A DNA stretch of 64,000 nt from Magnetococcales bacterium (lineage in GTDB: Bacteria > Pseudomonadota > Magnetococcia > Magnetococcales > UBA8363). A program made the position numbers and the translations under genes. The DNA lies in contig JADFYU010000005.1 of the NCBI GenBank assembly GCA_015232865.1, positions 23,244 to 87,243 of the forward strand, given 5' to 3'. Below the pieces are notes generated by a model. It was not told where the DNA came from. It ran no database searches and worked only from the letters and a program-made list of their open reading frames with translations. This document shows, in pieces, positions 46,344 through 55,005 of the stretch (its first letter is position 1; every line of letters begins with the position of its first letter).

Positions 46344-47680
46344 TGGAGCTTAAAAACGGCGACCGGATCGGAATTGTCGGCGGCGGGCCTGCCGGCAGCT
46401 TGACAGCGTTCTTCCTGTTGGATCTGGCCGCGCAGGTGGATCTGGATATTCAGATCGATATCTTTGAACCGCGCAACTTTCGCTTGACCGGTCCACGAGG
46501 TTGTAACATGTGTGGCGGTGTTATTTCTGAATCGTTGGTCCAGAAAATGGCCAGTGACGGCATTCATCTGCCCAATGAAATACTCATCGATACCATCGCC
46601 GCCTATACCCTGCATACCGACCGTAGCTCGGTTCGCATTAAAGCGCCCCTGGATGAAATGCGCATTGCCTGCATTTTTCGCGGTGGAGGACCGACCGGTG
46701 CTGAAAAGCAACCCCCTCTTCCACAAATCAGCTTTGACAACCATCTTCTGGAGTTGGCCAAGGAACGCGGCGCCCATCATATTGGCGAACGCGTCAAAGG
46801 ACTTGAGTGGGAGTCCGGCCGGCCCTGCATCATCGATCAGCAAGGGGTCAGGCGTCGTTATGATTTACTGGTCGGAAGTCTGGGATTGAACAGCCCGGCC
46901 TTGAAATTGTTCGAAGATCTGGACTTTGGCTACAAACCTCCCCAATCAACCAAAGCCTATGTCAGTGAGCTCTATTTTGGTCATGAAGAGGTGGAACGTC
47001 TGCTTGACTGTGCCATGCATGTTTTCATCCTGAAAATTCCGGGAATCAAATTTATCGCCATCACCCCAAAGGGGTCTTATGCAACCTTGATTATTCTGGG
47101 TGACAAAATTGATCACGATCTGGTCAAACGGGTTTATCAGTCGCCGGAGGTTAAAAAATGTCTGCCACTCGGTTGGGAAATCCCGGTTCAGACCTGTAGT
47201 TGCCAGCCCGCCATCAATATCGGTTCGCCAACCCAGCCCTTTGGCGATCGCGTGGTGTTGGTCGGAGATTGCGCCTCATCCCGGTTGTATAAAGACGGTA
47301 TCGGGGCCGCCTATCGAATGGCAAAAGCGCTCTCTTATACCGCCATATCCCGTGGGGTATCGGCGCAGAGTTTTCGTCACTCCTATCTTCCAGCCTGTCG
47401 AAGCCTGGATTGGGATAATCGTCTGGGCCATCTGATGTTTTTTGGTGACAGCCTGTTTCGCCCCTTCCCTTTCATACAGGAAGCGATTATATCGGTCATC
47501 CAAGAGGAACAAAACCGTGAGGATATTCCTCCCCGCTTAAGCTCGGCTCTCTGGGACACGTTTACCGGCAGCGCTTCCTATCGAAATATCCTGATGCGAT
47601 CGCTACATCCATGGGTTGTCATCCGATTGCTCCGCGAGGCGATGAAAAATTTATTCAGACCTACGGTTTCAAGGAAATAG
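46343..47680 (+). CDS. FAD-dependent geranylgeranyl-reductase-like oxidoreductase
   Basis: Flavoprotein of 445 residues. RIGIVGGGPAGSLTAFFL (about 8-25) is the FAD-binding glycine loop; GPRGCNMCGG (around 50-59) holds two Cys near the expected flavin. FGDRVVLVGDCASSRLYKDGIGAA is the second FAD motif. The set fits the geranylgeranyl reductase/FixC superfamily, which reduce isoprenoid double bonds in archaea, plants and bacteria or act in electron transfer. No TM segment is seen. The role here is unknown; the metallo-hydrolase before it and cNMP-binding protein after it overlap or abut it. Confidence 0.85.
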   Translation: MELKNGDRIGIVGGGPAGSLTAFFLLDLAAQVDLDIQIDIFEPRNFRLTGPRGCNMCGGVISESLVQKMASDGIHLPNEILIDTIAAYTLHTDRSSVRIKAPLDEMRIACIFRGGGPTGAEKQPPLPQISFDNHLLELAKERGAHHIGERVKGLEWESGRPCIIDQQGVRRRYDLLVGSLGLNSPALKLFEDLDFGYKPPQSTKAYVSELYFGHEEVERLLDCAMHVFILKIPGIKFIAITPKGSYATLIILGDKIDHDLVKRVYQSPEVKKCLPLGWEIPVQTCSCQPAINIGSPTQPFGDRVVLVGDCASSRLYKDGIGAAYRMAKALSYTAISRGVSAQSFRHSYLPACRSLDWDNRLGHLMFFGDSLFRPFPFIQEAIISVIQEEQNREDIPPRLSSALWDTFTGSASYRNILMRSLHPWVVIRLLREAMKNLFRPTVSRK

Positions 47681-47682
47681 AC

Positions 47683-48096
47683 ATGTTATTCAATACCAAC
47701 AAATCGTCCCTTGGGAAAAAGTATAAAGAGGGCGAGTGGATAATCCGTCAAGGGGAAGCGGCTGACTGCATGTATGTCGTCTTGGAGGGCAAAGTTGAAA
47801 TCGTCTTTGACGATGGCTCCGGTCAAGATTTTCAAATCGCCGTACTCGAAGAGGACGAGGTTTTTGGAGAGTTGGCCCTGTTTGACGACAAACCTCGAAT
47901 TGCCAGCGCCCGAGCTTTGGGGACGGTACAGATTTTAACCGTGGATAAAAAAGGTTTTTTACAGTGGATCGGCGAGGAACCGACCTTTACGTTGCGAATA
48001 CTGAAAAAAATGGCCGGGCGAACCCGCACACTGATTTCAGAAATCGTTCGCTTAAGAAAAGAGCTGGCTTCCTCAAAAGAAACCGTCGAACAATAG
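47683..48096 (+). CDS. Cyclic-nucleotide-binding domain protein
   Basis: Small protein of 137 residues consisting mainly of one CRP-type cNMP-binding domain: GEWIIRQGEAADCMYVVLEGKVEIV, then a phosphate-binding-cassette-like EVFGELALFDDKPRIASARA. There is no DNA-binding helix-turn-helix. The ATG at 47683 is three bases after the flavoprotein stop, with AAGGA about 8 bases upstream. An in-frame start at 47611 would overlap the flavoprotein and was rejected. It could be a stand-alone cAMP/cGMP sensor that controls its partners allosterically. Confidence 0.88.
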   Translation: MLFNTNKSSLGKKYKEGEWIIRQGEAADCMYVVLEGKVEIVFDDGSGQDFQIAVLEEDEVFGELALFDDKPRIASARALGTVQILTVDKKGFLQWIGEEPTFTLRILKKMAGRTRTLISEIVRLRKELASSKETVEQ

Positions 48097-48111
48097 GGAC
48101 AGATCAGACTG

Positions 48112-48690
48112 ATGCTGAAAAATCTTATCTGTTTCATGTTTCTACGCCCCTCGGGCCTCTATAGTCGCTTGCGGGGGTACGACCTGTTTCCCTGGGCCTT
48201 TTTTCTGCAACTGTTTCGCTGGGAGTCAACGGCCCTGACTACGGTGGTCTCCCTCTACCTGGACAACAGCCCCATGCTGTTGCCGGTTCCTTTCGGAATC
48301 GATCCGCAAGCATACCGGTTTGCCGAGATTTTTTTCTATGGCCCCTACGGTCTCCTGATCATCACCATTCTGGCTTATGTAATCTGGGTTCATGGTCGAG
48401 ACCATGCCACCATCGACAGCATGAGTTTAAAAAAAAGCTGGGCCTTGGTCGGATTCTGTTTTTTCGGACCCTGGATTCCCAGCCTGCTGATCGATAGTTT
48501 TTTGGTCTACTTTGGCTGGGGTGGCCCGGCGGTGATCATTCCCTGGCATATCATGATCGTTGTCATCGAATCAATTTTGACCATTGTCGGGCTTAACGCC
48601 GTCTTCGGCATTCCGTTTAAACGCTCCCTTGTGTTGGGCATTGCCGTGGGACTGCTTTTTCTGATTCTAGCCGGAGCGGTTATTCGTTAG
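48112..48690 (+). CDS. Integral membrane protein, Yip1-like topology
   Basis: The protein is 192 residues with four or five hydrophobic segments (for example LLIITILAYVIWV around 84, WALVGFCFFGPWIPSLLI around 118, IMIVVIESILTIVGLNAV around 150, and the C-terminal GIAVGLLFLILAGAVI). The distribution resembles Yip1-type proteins but I have no firm family match. It follows the cNMP-binding gene by 15 bases, so it belongs to that operon. The Bat genes begin 113 bases later, after a repeat arm. Confidence 0.65.
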   Translation: MLKNLICFMFLRPSGLYSRLRGYDLFPWAFFLQLFRWESTALTTVVSLYLDNSPMLLPVPFGIDPQAYRFAEIFFYGPYGLLIITILAYVIWVHGRDHATIDSMSLKKSWALVGFCFFGPWIPSLLIDSFLVYFGWGGPAVIIPWHIMIVVIESILTIVGLNAVFGIPFKRSLVLGIAVGLLFLILAGAVIR

Positions 48691-48771
48691 AGTTGGACTT
48701 TTTTTTACCGTTGGAAGTGAGCAACGGTTGAATTATATTTTTTTCCGGTTTTACGGATGTATGCGAAAAAA

Positions 48772-48788
48772 TGCTGAATCTAGGCTAA
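48772..48788 (-). repeat. Dispersed repeat, partial arm
   Basis: TGCTGAATCTAGGCTAA keeps the CGAATCTAGGTT core with two changes; it lies just before the batA gene. Confidence 0.45.
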
Positions 48789-48803
48789 AAAAAGGCTCCT
48801 TTC

Positions 48804-49817
48804 ATGATTCATTTTGAGTGGCCCTGGATCTTTCTTCTGTTTCCAATCCCTTGGCTGGTGCGGCGTTTCAGTCAGATGATTCCGTCTGAGCGGGGAGCTG
48901 CCCTGAAGATCCCCTTCTCAGAAGATTTCAGGTTCTCCTTTCACCAGCCCGCGTTTCTGCCCGCCAACACCCGTCGCAGATTCGCATTTTGGCTGGCTTT
49001 GCTGGCCTGGACCCTGCTTTTGTCGGCATCGGCCAGACCCACCTGGTTGGGCGAGCCGATTCCACTGCCGGTCAGCGGTCGGGATTTGATGCTGGCGGTG
49101 GATCTCTCCGGCAGCATGAAAGCGCAGGATTTTATGTTGGACGGCGCGATGGTGGACCGGCTGACGGCAACCAAGAAGGTGGCCGGTGAGTTCATCAAAC
49201 GCCGCGAAGGGGACCGCATCGGCTTGATTTTATTTGGCACCAACGCCTATCTACAGACCCCCCTGACCTTTGACCGGCAAACCGTCGCCACCCTGCTTGA
49301 AGAGTCCTCCATTGGTCTGGCTGGAGAAGACAAAACCGCCATCGGCGACGCCATCGGTCTGGCGGTAAAAAAAATGCGTGAGACCTCCCCGGAGAGTCGG
49401 GTATTGATTCTACTCACCGATGGTGCCAACAATGCCGGTGCCGTCACACCGATTCAAGCGGCTCGACTGGCTCAATCGGAAGGCTTGAAAATTCATACCA
49501 TCGGAATCGGGGCTGATGAGATGATTGTGCGGACCTTTTTTGGCCAACGCCGCGTCAACCCCTCAGCCGACCTGGATGAAAAAACCCTGATCGCCATCGC
49601 CAAAGCAACCCAGGGCCGATACTTCCGAGCCAGGAACACCGAGGCTTTGGAAGAGGTCTATCAACTGCTGGATCAACTGGAACCGGTCGAGAAGGAGAAT
49701 CGATCCTTCCGCCCCTCGCGCGCCCTGTTTATCTGGCCTCTGGCTTCAGCCCTTTTCCTGGTCATCCTGTTAACAGCGAGCAACTCCGCTTTTTTTTCCA
49801 GTGGGAGGGTTGAATAA
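48804..49817 (+). CDS. batA: BatA-type von Willebrand factor A membrane protein
   Basis: The protein is 337 residues. It is anchored by an N-terminal membrane helix and others at about 53-72 and 310-330. The VWA domain has the metal-binding MIDAS motif DLSGSMKAQD (Asp100), with later LLTDGANNAG. BatA proteins of Bacteroides and proteobacteria are linked to aerotolerance and periplasmic complexes with BatB. Its stop overlaps the batB start by one base. The MoxR ATPase and DUF58 gene that usually precede it are not present. Confidence 0.88.
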   Translation: MIHFEWPWIFLLFPIPWLVRRFSQMIPSERGAALKIPFSEDFRFSFHQPAFLPANTRRRFAFWLALLAWTLLLSASARPTWLGEPIPLPVSGRDLMLAVDLSGSMKAQDFMLDGAMVDRLTATKKVAGEFIKRREGDRIGLILFGTNAYLQTPLTFDRQTVATLLEESSIGLAGEDKTAIGDAIGLAVKKMRETSPESRVLILLTDGANNAGAVTPIQAARLAQSEGLKIHTIGIGADEMIVRTFFGQRRVNPSADLDEKTLIAIAKATQGRYFRARNTEALEEVYQLLDQLEPVEKENRSFRPSRALFIWPLASALFLVILLTASNSAFFSSGRVE

Positions 49818-51625
49818 TGTTGGATTCGTTCCAGTTTCTAAGACCCTATTGGTTTTTGACGCTCCTACCCCTGGTTTGGTGGGGTTGGCTGATGAGACAA
49901 CAGGGAAAAAACGGTCAATCCTGGAGTCGGGTTTGCGATGAACGGCTCCTTCCTCACATCATGGAAGGGCGACAGGAGAATTTCAAAAGTTCCTGGCCCT
50001 GGGGTGCTCTACTCTCCGCACTTTTGGTTGTTTTCGCCCTGGCCGGTCCGGTCTGGCAACGGATTCCACAGCCGGTTTTCAGCAATCAATCCGCTTTGGT
50101 CATTCTATTGGACCTGTCCAAATCCATGGATGCCACCGATCTGCCCCCCAACCGACTGACTCGGGCGCAACATAAGGTGCAGGACATTCTCTCTCGTCGC
50201 CAAGAGGGACAGACGGCACTGGTGGTCTATGCCGCCGAACCCTACATCGTCTCGCCAATGACCGACGATACCCACAACATCGCCTCCCTGGCCAGCACCC
50301 TCTCCACCGATATGATGCCCGCCCAGGGCAGCCAGCCCCAGTTGGCCATCCAAACCGCTCTCAACCTGTTAAAACAGAGCGGCGTGCAAAAGGGAGACAT
50401 GCTCCTGATTACCGATGGCTGGCCAGACTCCGTTCCCTTTGAGCCGGAGACATTGGGAGCGCATCGGCTCTCCATATTGGGCATTGGAACAGAACAAGGG
50501 GCTCCGATCCCTCTGACGAGTGGCGGTTATCTGCTCGATGCCCACGGGGCCATCGTCATTCCCAAGTTGGAGACCGCCCCCCTACAGACCATCGCCAGCC
50601 AGGCCGGTGGCCTGTACATCTCTTCTCAGGCGGGAGATGCGGATTTGGACCAGATCTTTCAACAAATCAAAGCCAATCCGCTGTTGATGAATATGACAGA
50701 AACCGACGTTATTGCCGACGCCTGGCGCGAAGAGGGGCCTTGGCTGTTATTGCCGGTACTGCTTTGGGCGGCCAACGCTTTTCGCAAACAATCGCTTTGG
50801 TTGTTGGTCCTGTTTCTTCTCCCCATGGGAAACGCCCAAGCGGATGATTGGCAGCGTTGGTGGCTGAGAGACGACCAACGGGCCGCCGAAGCCCTGGCTC
50901 AACAACAGCCCGAGCGGGCCGCCGAACTGTTTCAAGACCCCCAATGGCGCGCTGCCGCCCACTATCGGGCTGGTCACTATGAACAAGCGTTGGCTAGCCT
51001 GAATGGTCAGGAGAGTGCCGACTCCTGGTACAATCGAGGTAACGCTCTGGCCCGGCTGGGACGGCTTCCAGAGGCGATCAAGGCCTACCAGGAAGCCTTG
51101 AAGAAAAATCCCGACCATACCGATGCTCAGTACAATCAGGAGTTGGTCAAAAAATCTCTGCCACCGCAACCCCAGTCGCAACAAGGCTCCGACGAGACCA
51201 AATCCTCCGACCAACCAAAGCAACCGGAAGAGTCTCAAGAGCAACAACCGTCACAATCGGACAAGCCACAACCATCAGAATCCAAATCAGACAACCCCTC
51301 TTCCGAGCCAGAGGGCGAGCCATCCGATGGCAAACAGTCGGAACCACAACAATCTCAGGCCAAACAATCACCGGAGCCTGAGCAATCGGCCAATCCGCAG
51401 CAAGGTAAACCGGATGACTCCACCGGTCAATCCGGCCCGGAATCCGAAGAATTGTTAGAACAATCGATGGAAGTGTTGCAAGACAGCGAGGAACAAATGG
51501 CCATGAAACGATGGCTGCGACGAATACCCGACGATCCGGGCGGATTGCTTCGGCGCAAGTTTTACCTCCAATATCAAAAGAACAGACGTCAACCCGATAG
51601 CGGCAGAGTGGAACAACCATGGTAA
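49817..51625 (+). CDS. batB: BatB/BatC-type VWA and TPR membrane protein
   Basis: The 602-residue protein joins functions found separately in BatB and BatC. The VWA domain carries DLSKSMDATDL (Asp99) as MIDAS and LLITDGWPDS. Transmembrane helices are near residues 15, 58 and 310-335. A TPR pair (ADSWYNRGNALARLGRLPEA, around 395-440) follows. The C-terminus is a Gln/Ser/Pro/Glu-rich, low-complexity tail (about 450-555) with a short ordered end. It overlaps batD by seven bases. Such VWA/TPR fusions are described in other proteobacteria. Confidence 0.88.
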   Translation: MLDSFQFLRPYWFLTLLPLVWWGWLMRQQGKNGQSWSRVCDERLLPHIMEGRQENFKSSWPWGALLSALLVVFALAGPVWQRIPQPVFSNQSALVILLDLSKSMDATDLPPNRLTRAQHKVQDILSRRQEGQTALVVYAAEPYIVSPMTDDTHNIASLASTLSTDMMPAQGSQPQLAIQTALNLLKQSGVQKGDMLLITDGWPDSVPFEPETLGAHRLSILGIGTEQGAPIPLTSGGYLLDAHGAIVIPKLETAPLQTIASQAGGLYISSQAGDADLDQIFQQIKANPLLMNMTETDVIADAWREEGPWLLLPVLLWAANAFRKQSLWLLVLFLLPMGNAQADDWQRWWLRDDQRAAEALAQQQPERAAELFQDPQWRAAAHYRAGHYEQALASLNGQESADSWYNRGNALARLGRLPEAIKAYQEALKKNPDHTDAQYNQELVKKSLPPQPQSQQGSDETKSSDQPKQPEESQEQQPSQSDKPQPSESKSDNPSSEPEGEPSDGKQSEPQQSQAKQSPEPEQSANPQQGKPDDSTGQSGPESEELLEQSMEVLQDSEEQMAMKRWLRRIPDDPGGLLRRKFYLQYQKNRRQPDSGRVEQPW

Positions 51626-53418
51626 ACCCTTTCTCGACCATTTTTATTAAACAGAGTTCAACATCAAACCTGTTGATTTTATTGGCGGTTATGGCAACCC
51701 TCCTTTTACCGACGCCGGTTCAGGGGGCGAGCCAGATCAAGCTGAGTGCGGATCGAAACCCGGTGGCCTTGAATGAGTCGTTTCAACTCAATTTTGAAGC
51801 AGACGGTGAGGCGGATGTCCAGCCGGATTTTTCTCCTTTGGAAGAGTCCTTTGACATCTTGGGCAGACAGCAGAGCAGTCGATTGAACATTATCAACGGC
51901 GAGCGCAGCCGAACCGTCACCTGGACATTGACCCTGATGCCCAAACAGACGGGAAAGGTGGCCATTCCATCCATCAAGTTTGGCTCAACCCATTCAAAAC
52001 CAACTTTCATCACGGTGGTTGATGCCGCCACACTCACCCCTCCGGCAAGCGGTCCGTCCACTCCCGATCTTTTTTTTGAGGTCAAAACCGACGTAACCAA
52101 TCCCTATGTGCAGTCACAAGTGGTGTTGACCGTCCGTTTTTTTCGGGCCATCCAGATTGCCTCGGCCACCATGTCCGAACCCCGGTTTGAAGGGGGGGAG
52201 GTGGTGGTGGAACCCTTGGGAGAGGGTCGACGCTATGAAACAACCGTCAATAATCGCCGCCATATCGTTGAAGAGCATCGTTATGCCCTGTTCCCACAAA
52301 AAAGTGGCGAGCTGACCATCCTGCCGTTTCAAATCGAGGTCAGAACAGGCGGCAGAAATCAAATTTTTGGCAGCCTCTTCAGCGACCCCTTTGGACAAAC
52401 CAGAAGTTCCATCAGGCGAATCAACTCCGATGCCATCCCTCTGCAAGTCAGACCGATTCCTGCGGAATTCAAAGGGGCGCGCTGGCTGGTTGCCCATGAG
52501 TTGATCCTGACTGAAAAATGGAGCCACTCCCCCTCGGATTCGACGGTTTCCGAGCCGGTTACCCGAACCATTTCCCTGACTGCCGATGGCATTCCGGCCA
52601 AACAACTGCCGGATTTTGACAGCCCGGAAATCAAGGGCCTCAAACACTATTCAGACCGACCAACAACCAAGGATCAGGCCGAATTTTCCGGTATTGTTGG
52701 CTTCAAACAGCAAAAAATTGCCCTGATTCCGACAGCTCCGGGAACCCTATTACTGCCCGGGTTCAAAATCCCCTGGTGGGATATGGATGAAGAGGTGTTG
52801 AAATATGCCGAACTTCCTGAGGTGGAGGTGACCGCAAAGCCATCCACCGCCCTGAGCCAATCCAGTCCGGCACCGGTTCAAGCGGAGCCGATCCCCCAGA
52901 CCGGCACCCCAATTCCCTCCGTCTCGATCGCTCCCGCCGGGCAGCAACCGTCATCTCCTGTAGAGCCGACGGTTACAAACGGCGTTTCCGGGCTGACTTT
53001 TTTTCTCGGTCTGGGTTGGTTATTGACCGGGCTGGCCTGGACTTGGAAATCCCGAACGGCCCATAAAAAAGCCCGATCATCCGAGGGGGGGGAAGTAAAA
53101 GCAAAAAGCAGGCAACTTCTCAAAGCGTTGAAAAGCAGCTGCCAGAGTAACAAAGCTCAAGAGTCCAGACGATTGTTGGGGATCTGGCTTAACGAGCAGC
53201 GTCTGCTGCACAACGACCCTCACCAGCCCACCCTTGCCTATTCGGAGCAATTCAAGGAGGAGTGGGCAAAGCTGGATCGCTATCTCTACTCTGTCCACTC
53301 AGAACAAACCTGGCAGGGGAACAGGCTTTGGCAGGCGATTGAGACGGAAGTTTCGCAGAAAAAAGAGCGCACGCAGAGCCAGGAAAAACCGGTTCTTTCT
53401 CCGCTTTACGAGATCTGA
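51619..53418 (+). CDS. batD: BatD-type protein
   Basis: The protein is 599 residues and starts with a signal peptide (LLILLAVMATLLLPTPV, cleavage near QGASQ). The main part is beta-rich periplasmic (LNESFQLNFEADGEAD, FEGGEVVVEPLGEGRRYETT) with a typical 'oxygen tolerance' BatD layout. A transmembrane helix (GLTFFLGLGWLLTGLAW, around 460) and a cytoplasmic C-terminal helical region follow. It is the last gene of the batABD transcript; a strong hairpin at 53414-53445 overlaps its stop. Confidence 0.87.
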   Translation: MVNPFSTIFIKQSSTSNLLILLAVMATLLLPTPVQGASQIKLSADRNPVALNESFQLNFEADGEADVQPDFSPLEESFDILGRQQSSRLNIINGERSRTVTWTLTLMPKQTGKVAIPSIKFGSTHSKPTFITVVDAATLTPPASGPSTPDLFFEVKTDVTNPYVQSQVVLTVRFFRAIQIASATMSEPRFEGGEVVVEPLGEGRRYETTVNNRRHIVEEHRYALFPQKSGELTILPFQIEVRTGGRNQIFGSLFSDPFGQTRSSIRRINSDAIPLQVRPIPAEFKGARWLVAHELILTEKWSHSPSDSTVSEPVTRTISLTADGIPAKQLPDFDSPEIKGLKHYSDRPTTKDQAEFSGIVGFKQQKIALIPTAPGTLLLPGFKIPWWDMDEEVLKYAELPEVEVTAKPSTALSQSSPAPVQAEPIPQTGTPIPSVSIAPAGQQPSSPVEPTVTNGVSGLTFFLGLGWLLTGLAWTWKSRTAHKKARSSEGGEVKAKSRQLLKALKSSCQSNKAQESRRLLGIWLNEQRLLHNDPHQPTLAYSEQFKEEWAKLDRYLYSVHSEQTWQGNRLWQAIETEVSQKKERTQSQEKPVLSPLYEI

Positions 53419-53445
53419 TCCGGCCCGACGGAGAGCCGGATCAGA
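53414..53445. terminator. Hairpin between batD and grxD
   Basis: A perfect 11-base stem TCTGATCCGGC / GCCGGATCAGA with a 10-base loop overlaps the batD stop. The two genes converge, so it may end both transcripts. A T-run is lacking on either side. Confidence 0.6.
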
Positions 53446-53451
53446 GTTCAG

Positions 53452-53766
53452 TCAAATCGATTCGACCAAAGACTTCAACTCGCCGGACTGAAACAGCTCC
53501 ATCATGATGTCCGATCCGCCGATGAACTCCCCTTTGATGTAGAGTTGTGGAATGGTCGGCCAGTTGGAAAACTGTTTGATCCCCTCTCTAATCTCCGGGT
53601 TTTGCAAAACATCGACGGAGAAATATCCCGTGGCTCCACATTTTTTCAACAGATCAGCCGCCCGACCAGAAAAACCACACTGAGGGAAGGTTGGGCTACC
53701 TTTCATGTACAGGACAATGGCGTTGTTAGAAATTTGTTCTTGAATCATTGTGTTGATGTCACTCAT
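53452..53766 (-). CDS. grxD: Monothiol glutaredoxin (Grx4/GrxD type)
   Basis: Protein of 104 residues with the CGFS active site (Cys30) in KGSPTFPQCGFSGRA, the diagnostic motif of Fe-S cluster-carrying monothiol glutaredoxins. WPTIPQLYIKGEFIGGSDI supplies the cis-Pro and glutathione-binding region. The ATG at 53766 is preceded by GGAGA; a start at 53781 would add five residues. BolA lies directly upstream on the same strand (19 bases away), and Grx-BolA pairs form [2Fe-2S] heterodimers in Fe-S delivery, so the two probably work together. Confidence 0.96.
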   Translation of the reverse strand: MSDINTMIQEQISNNAIVLYMKGSPTFPQCGFSGRAADLLKKCGATGYFSVDVLQNPEIREGIKQFSNWPTIPQLYIKGEFIGGSDIMMELFQSGELKSLVESI

Positions 53767-53785
53767 GCTCTTATCTCCCAATAAA

Positions 53786-54025
53786 TTATTTATTCTGTTC
53801 AGCCCAAAGTTCCGGCGTGTAGGTTTTCATGACCAGCGCATGGACATCTTCGATCATCAAATCTCCTAGCACCTTATAGACCAATTGATGCTGTTGCACT
53901 TTTCCCAGACCTCGAAAGGCTCCGCTCACAACCGTCAAGTCAAAATGACGTCCATCTCCATCCAAAGCCATATATTCGTGTTCCAACCCCTGCTCTAAAA
54001 TTTTTCGGAGTTTTTCAGTTTCCAT
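53786..54025 (-). CDS. BolA family protein (IbaG/BolA type)
   Basis: Small protein of 79 residues with the BolA fold. The strongly conserved centre reads FRGLGKVQQHQLVYKVLGDLM, with the His expected to take part in binding the shared [2Fe-2S] cluster. The start (METEKLRKILEQGL) fits the small IbaG-like subgroup. It is encoded 19 bases upstream of grxD and probably in the same transcript; that association supports function in Fe-S sensing or transfer. Confidence 0.92.
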   Translation of the reverse strand: METEKLRKILEQGLEHEYMALDGDGRHFDLTVVSGAFRGLGKVQQHQLVYKVLGDLMIEDVHALVMKTYTPELWAEQNK

Positions 54026-54134
54026 GTTTTTTCTCTATTCTCTTGCTTAAAGTGTTTAAAAAACCAACTATTCTTAAAAAAAATCTTCAAAACCCGTCCG
54101 CCAAGATAAAACGGTGTGAGAGACGAATCCGCGA

Positions 54135-54707
54135 TCATTCTCCGGTCTCATTGTGTTGGGCGGCCATACCCTCCAAAATCGTCACCATGGCCCGCCCCTC
54201 CTCTCTTCCCACATTGCGGTAGACGTGGCGGACATTGCCTAAAAAACAGGCATAATCCCCTTTTTTCAGGTGAATGGTCTCTTGTGAGACATCCAAATCA
54301 ATCTCACCGGCCAAGATATACAGATGTTCTTCGCTACCCGGAGGATGCGGTTTTCCATCGTAGATACCACCGGGTTTTAAATAAAACTCCAACTGATTGA
54401 TATGAAAAACCTGCGCAGGTGTTATGGTCTTGGCGCGGTAGACCAGATCACCGGAAGTTGCCATGCGCATTTCGTCATGTCGATGAACACGAACTTTTTT
54501 GTGCGAAGATTCAATCAATTGATCCAAAGTCATGCCAAAAGCGTTGGCCACTTTAAAGACAACCGACAAACTGGGATTGGAGTCATCTCTCTCAACCGTG
54601 GCCAGAGTCGGACGGGGAATTCCCGCCAGATCAGCCAATTGCTGTTGGGTCAGTTTTCGTTGTGCTCTAATGGAACGGATACGGGTTCCAACCAAATTGC
54701 TAATCAA
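54135..54707 (-). CDS. XRE-family transcriptional regulator with cupin sensor domain
   Basis: Protein of 190 residues. The N-terminal helix-turn-helix (TRIRSIRAQRKLTQQQLADL followed by GIPRPTLATVERDDSNPSL) is of the XRE type. A C-terminal cupin (about 110-185, PGSEEHLYILAGEIDLDV and HLKKGDYACFLGNVRHVYRN) would bind a small ligand or metal. It is divergent from the peroxiredoxin gene with 298 bases between; control of that gene is possible but no operator was recognised. Confidence 0.9.
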   Translation of the reverse strand: MISNLVGTRIRSIRAQRKLTQQQLADLAGIPRPTLATVERDDSNPSLSVVFKVANAFGMTLDQLIESSHKKVRVHRHDEMRMATSGDLVYRAKTITPAQVFHINQLEFYLKPGGIYDGKPHPPGSEEHLYILAGEIDLDVSQETIHLKKGDYACFLGNVRHVYRNVGREEGRAMVTILEGMAAQHNETGE

Positions 54708-55005
54708 AAGAGTACTCCCATATCGAGACAGATTAATCTATAAATCGATTTTCTCGAACATTTTTCCCACCCAAACCGCCACCGGTCATGCCCGATCCGC
54801 GCCCGATTCCTGTGCAAGAGATTTTAGACGTCATATCGACTTTTTTGATGTTGTATCATTTTTTTTTGTTGACGAGAAGTGGTAAAAATGAAATAGTGAC
54901 TTTCAACAAATTGAGAGCGACGAACAGCTGTCTGCAACACCACTGTACAGCCCATTTATTTCCGCATAATATTGAACCTTTAATCACCTATTTGGAGCAA
55001 GACTG
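54708..55005. other. Regulatory gap XRE-cupin/peroxiredoxin
   Basis: A gap of 298 bases holding divergent promoters. A TTGACG at 54869-54874 is followed 17 bases later by AATAGT, a weak -10, in front of the peroxiredoxin gene. The region around 54840-54870 is T-rich. No clear palindromic operator was found by eye. Confidence 0.4.

Noticed and set aside
54869..54897. TTGACG-17-AATAGT as the peroxiredoxin promoter
   Set aside because: The -10 matches only three of six bases. It is mentioned in the gap entry but not called as a promoter.
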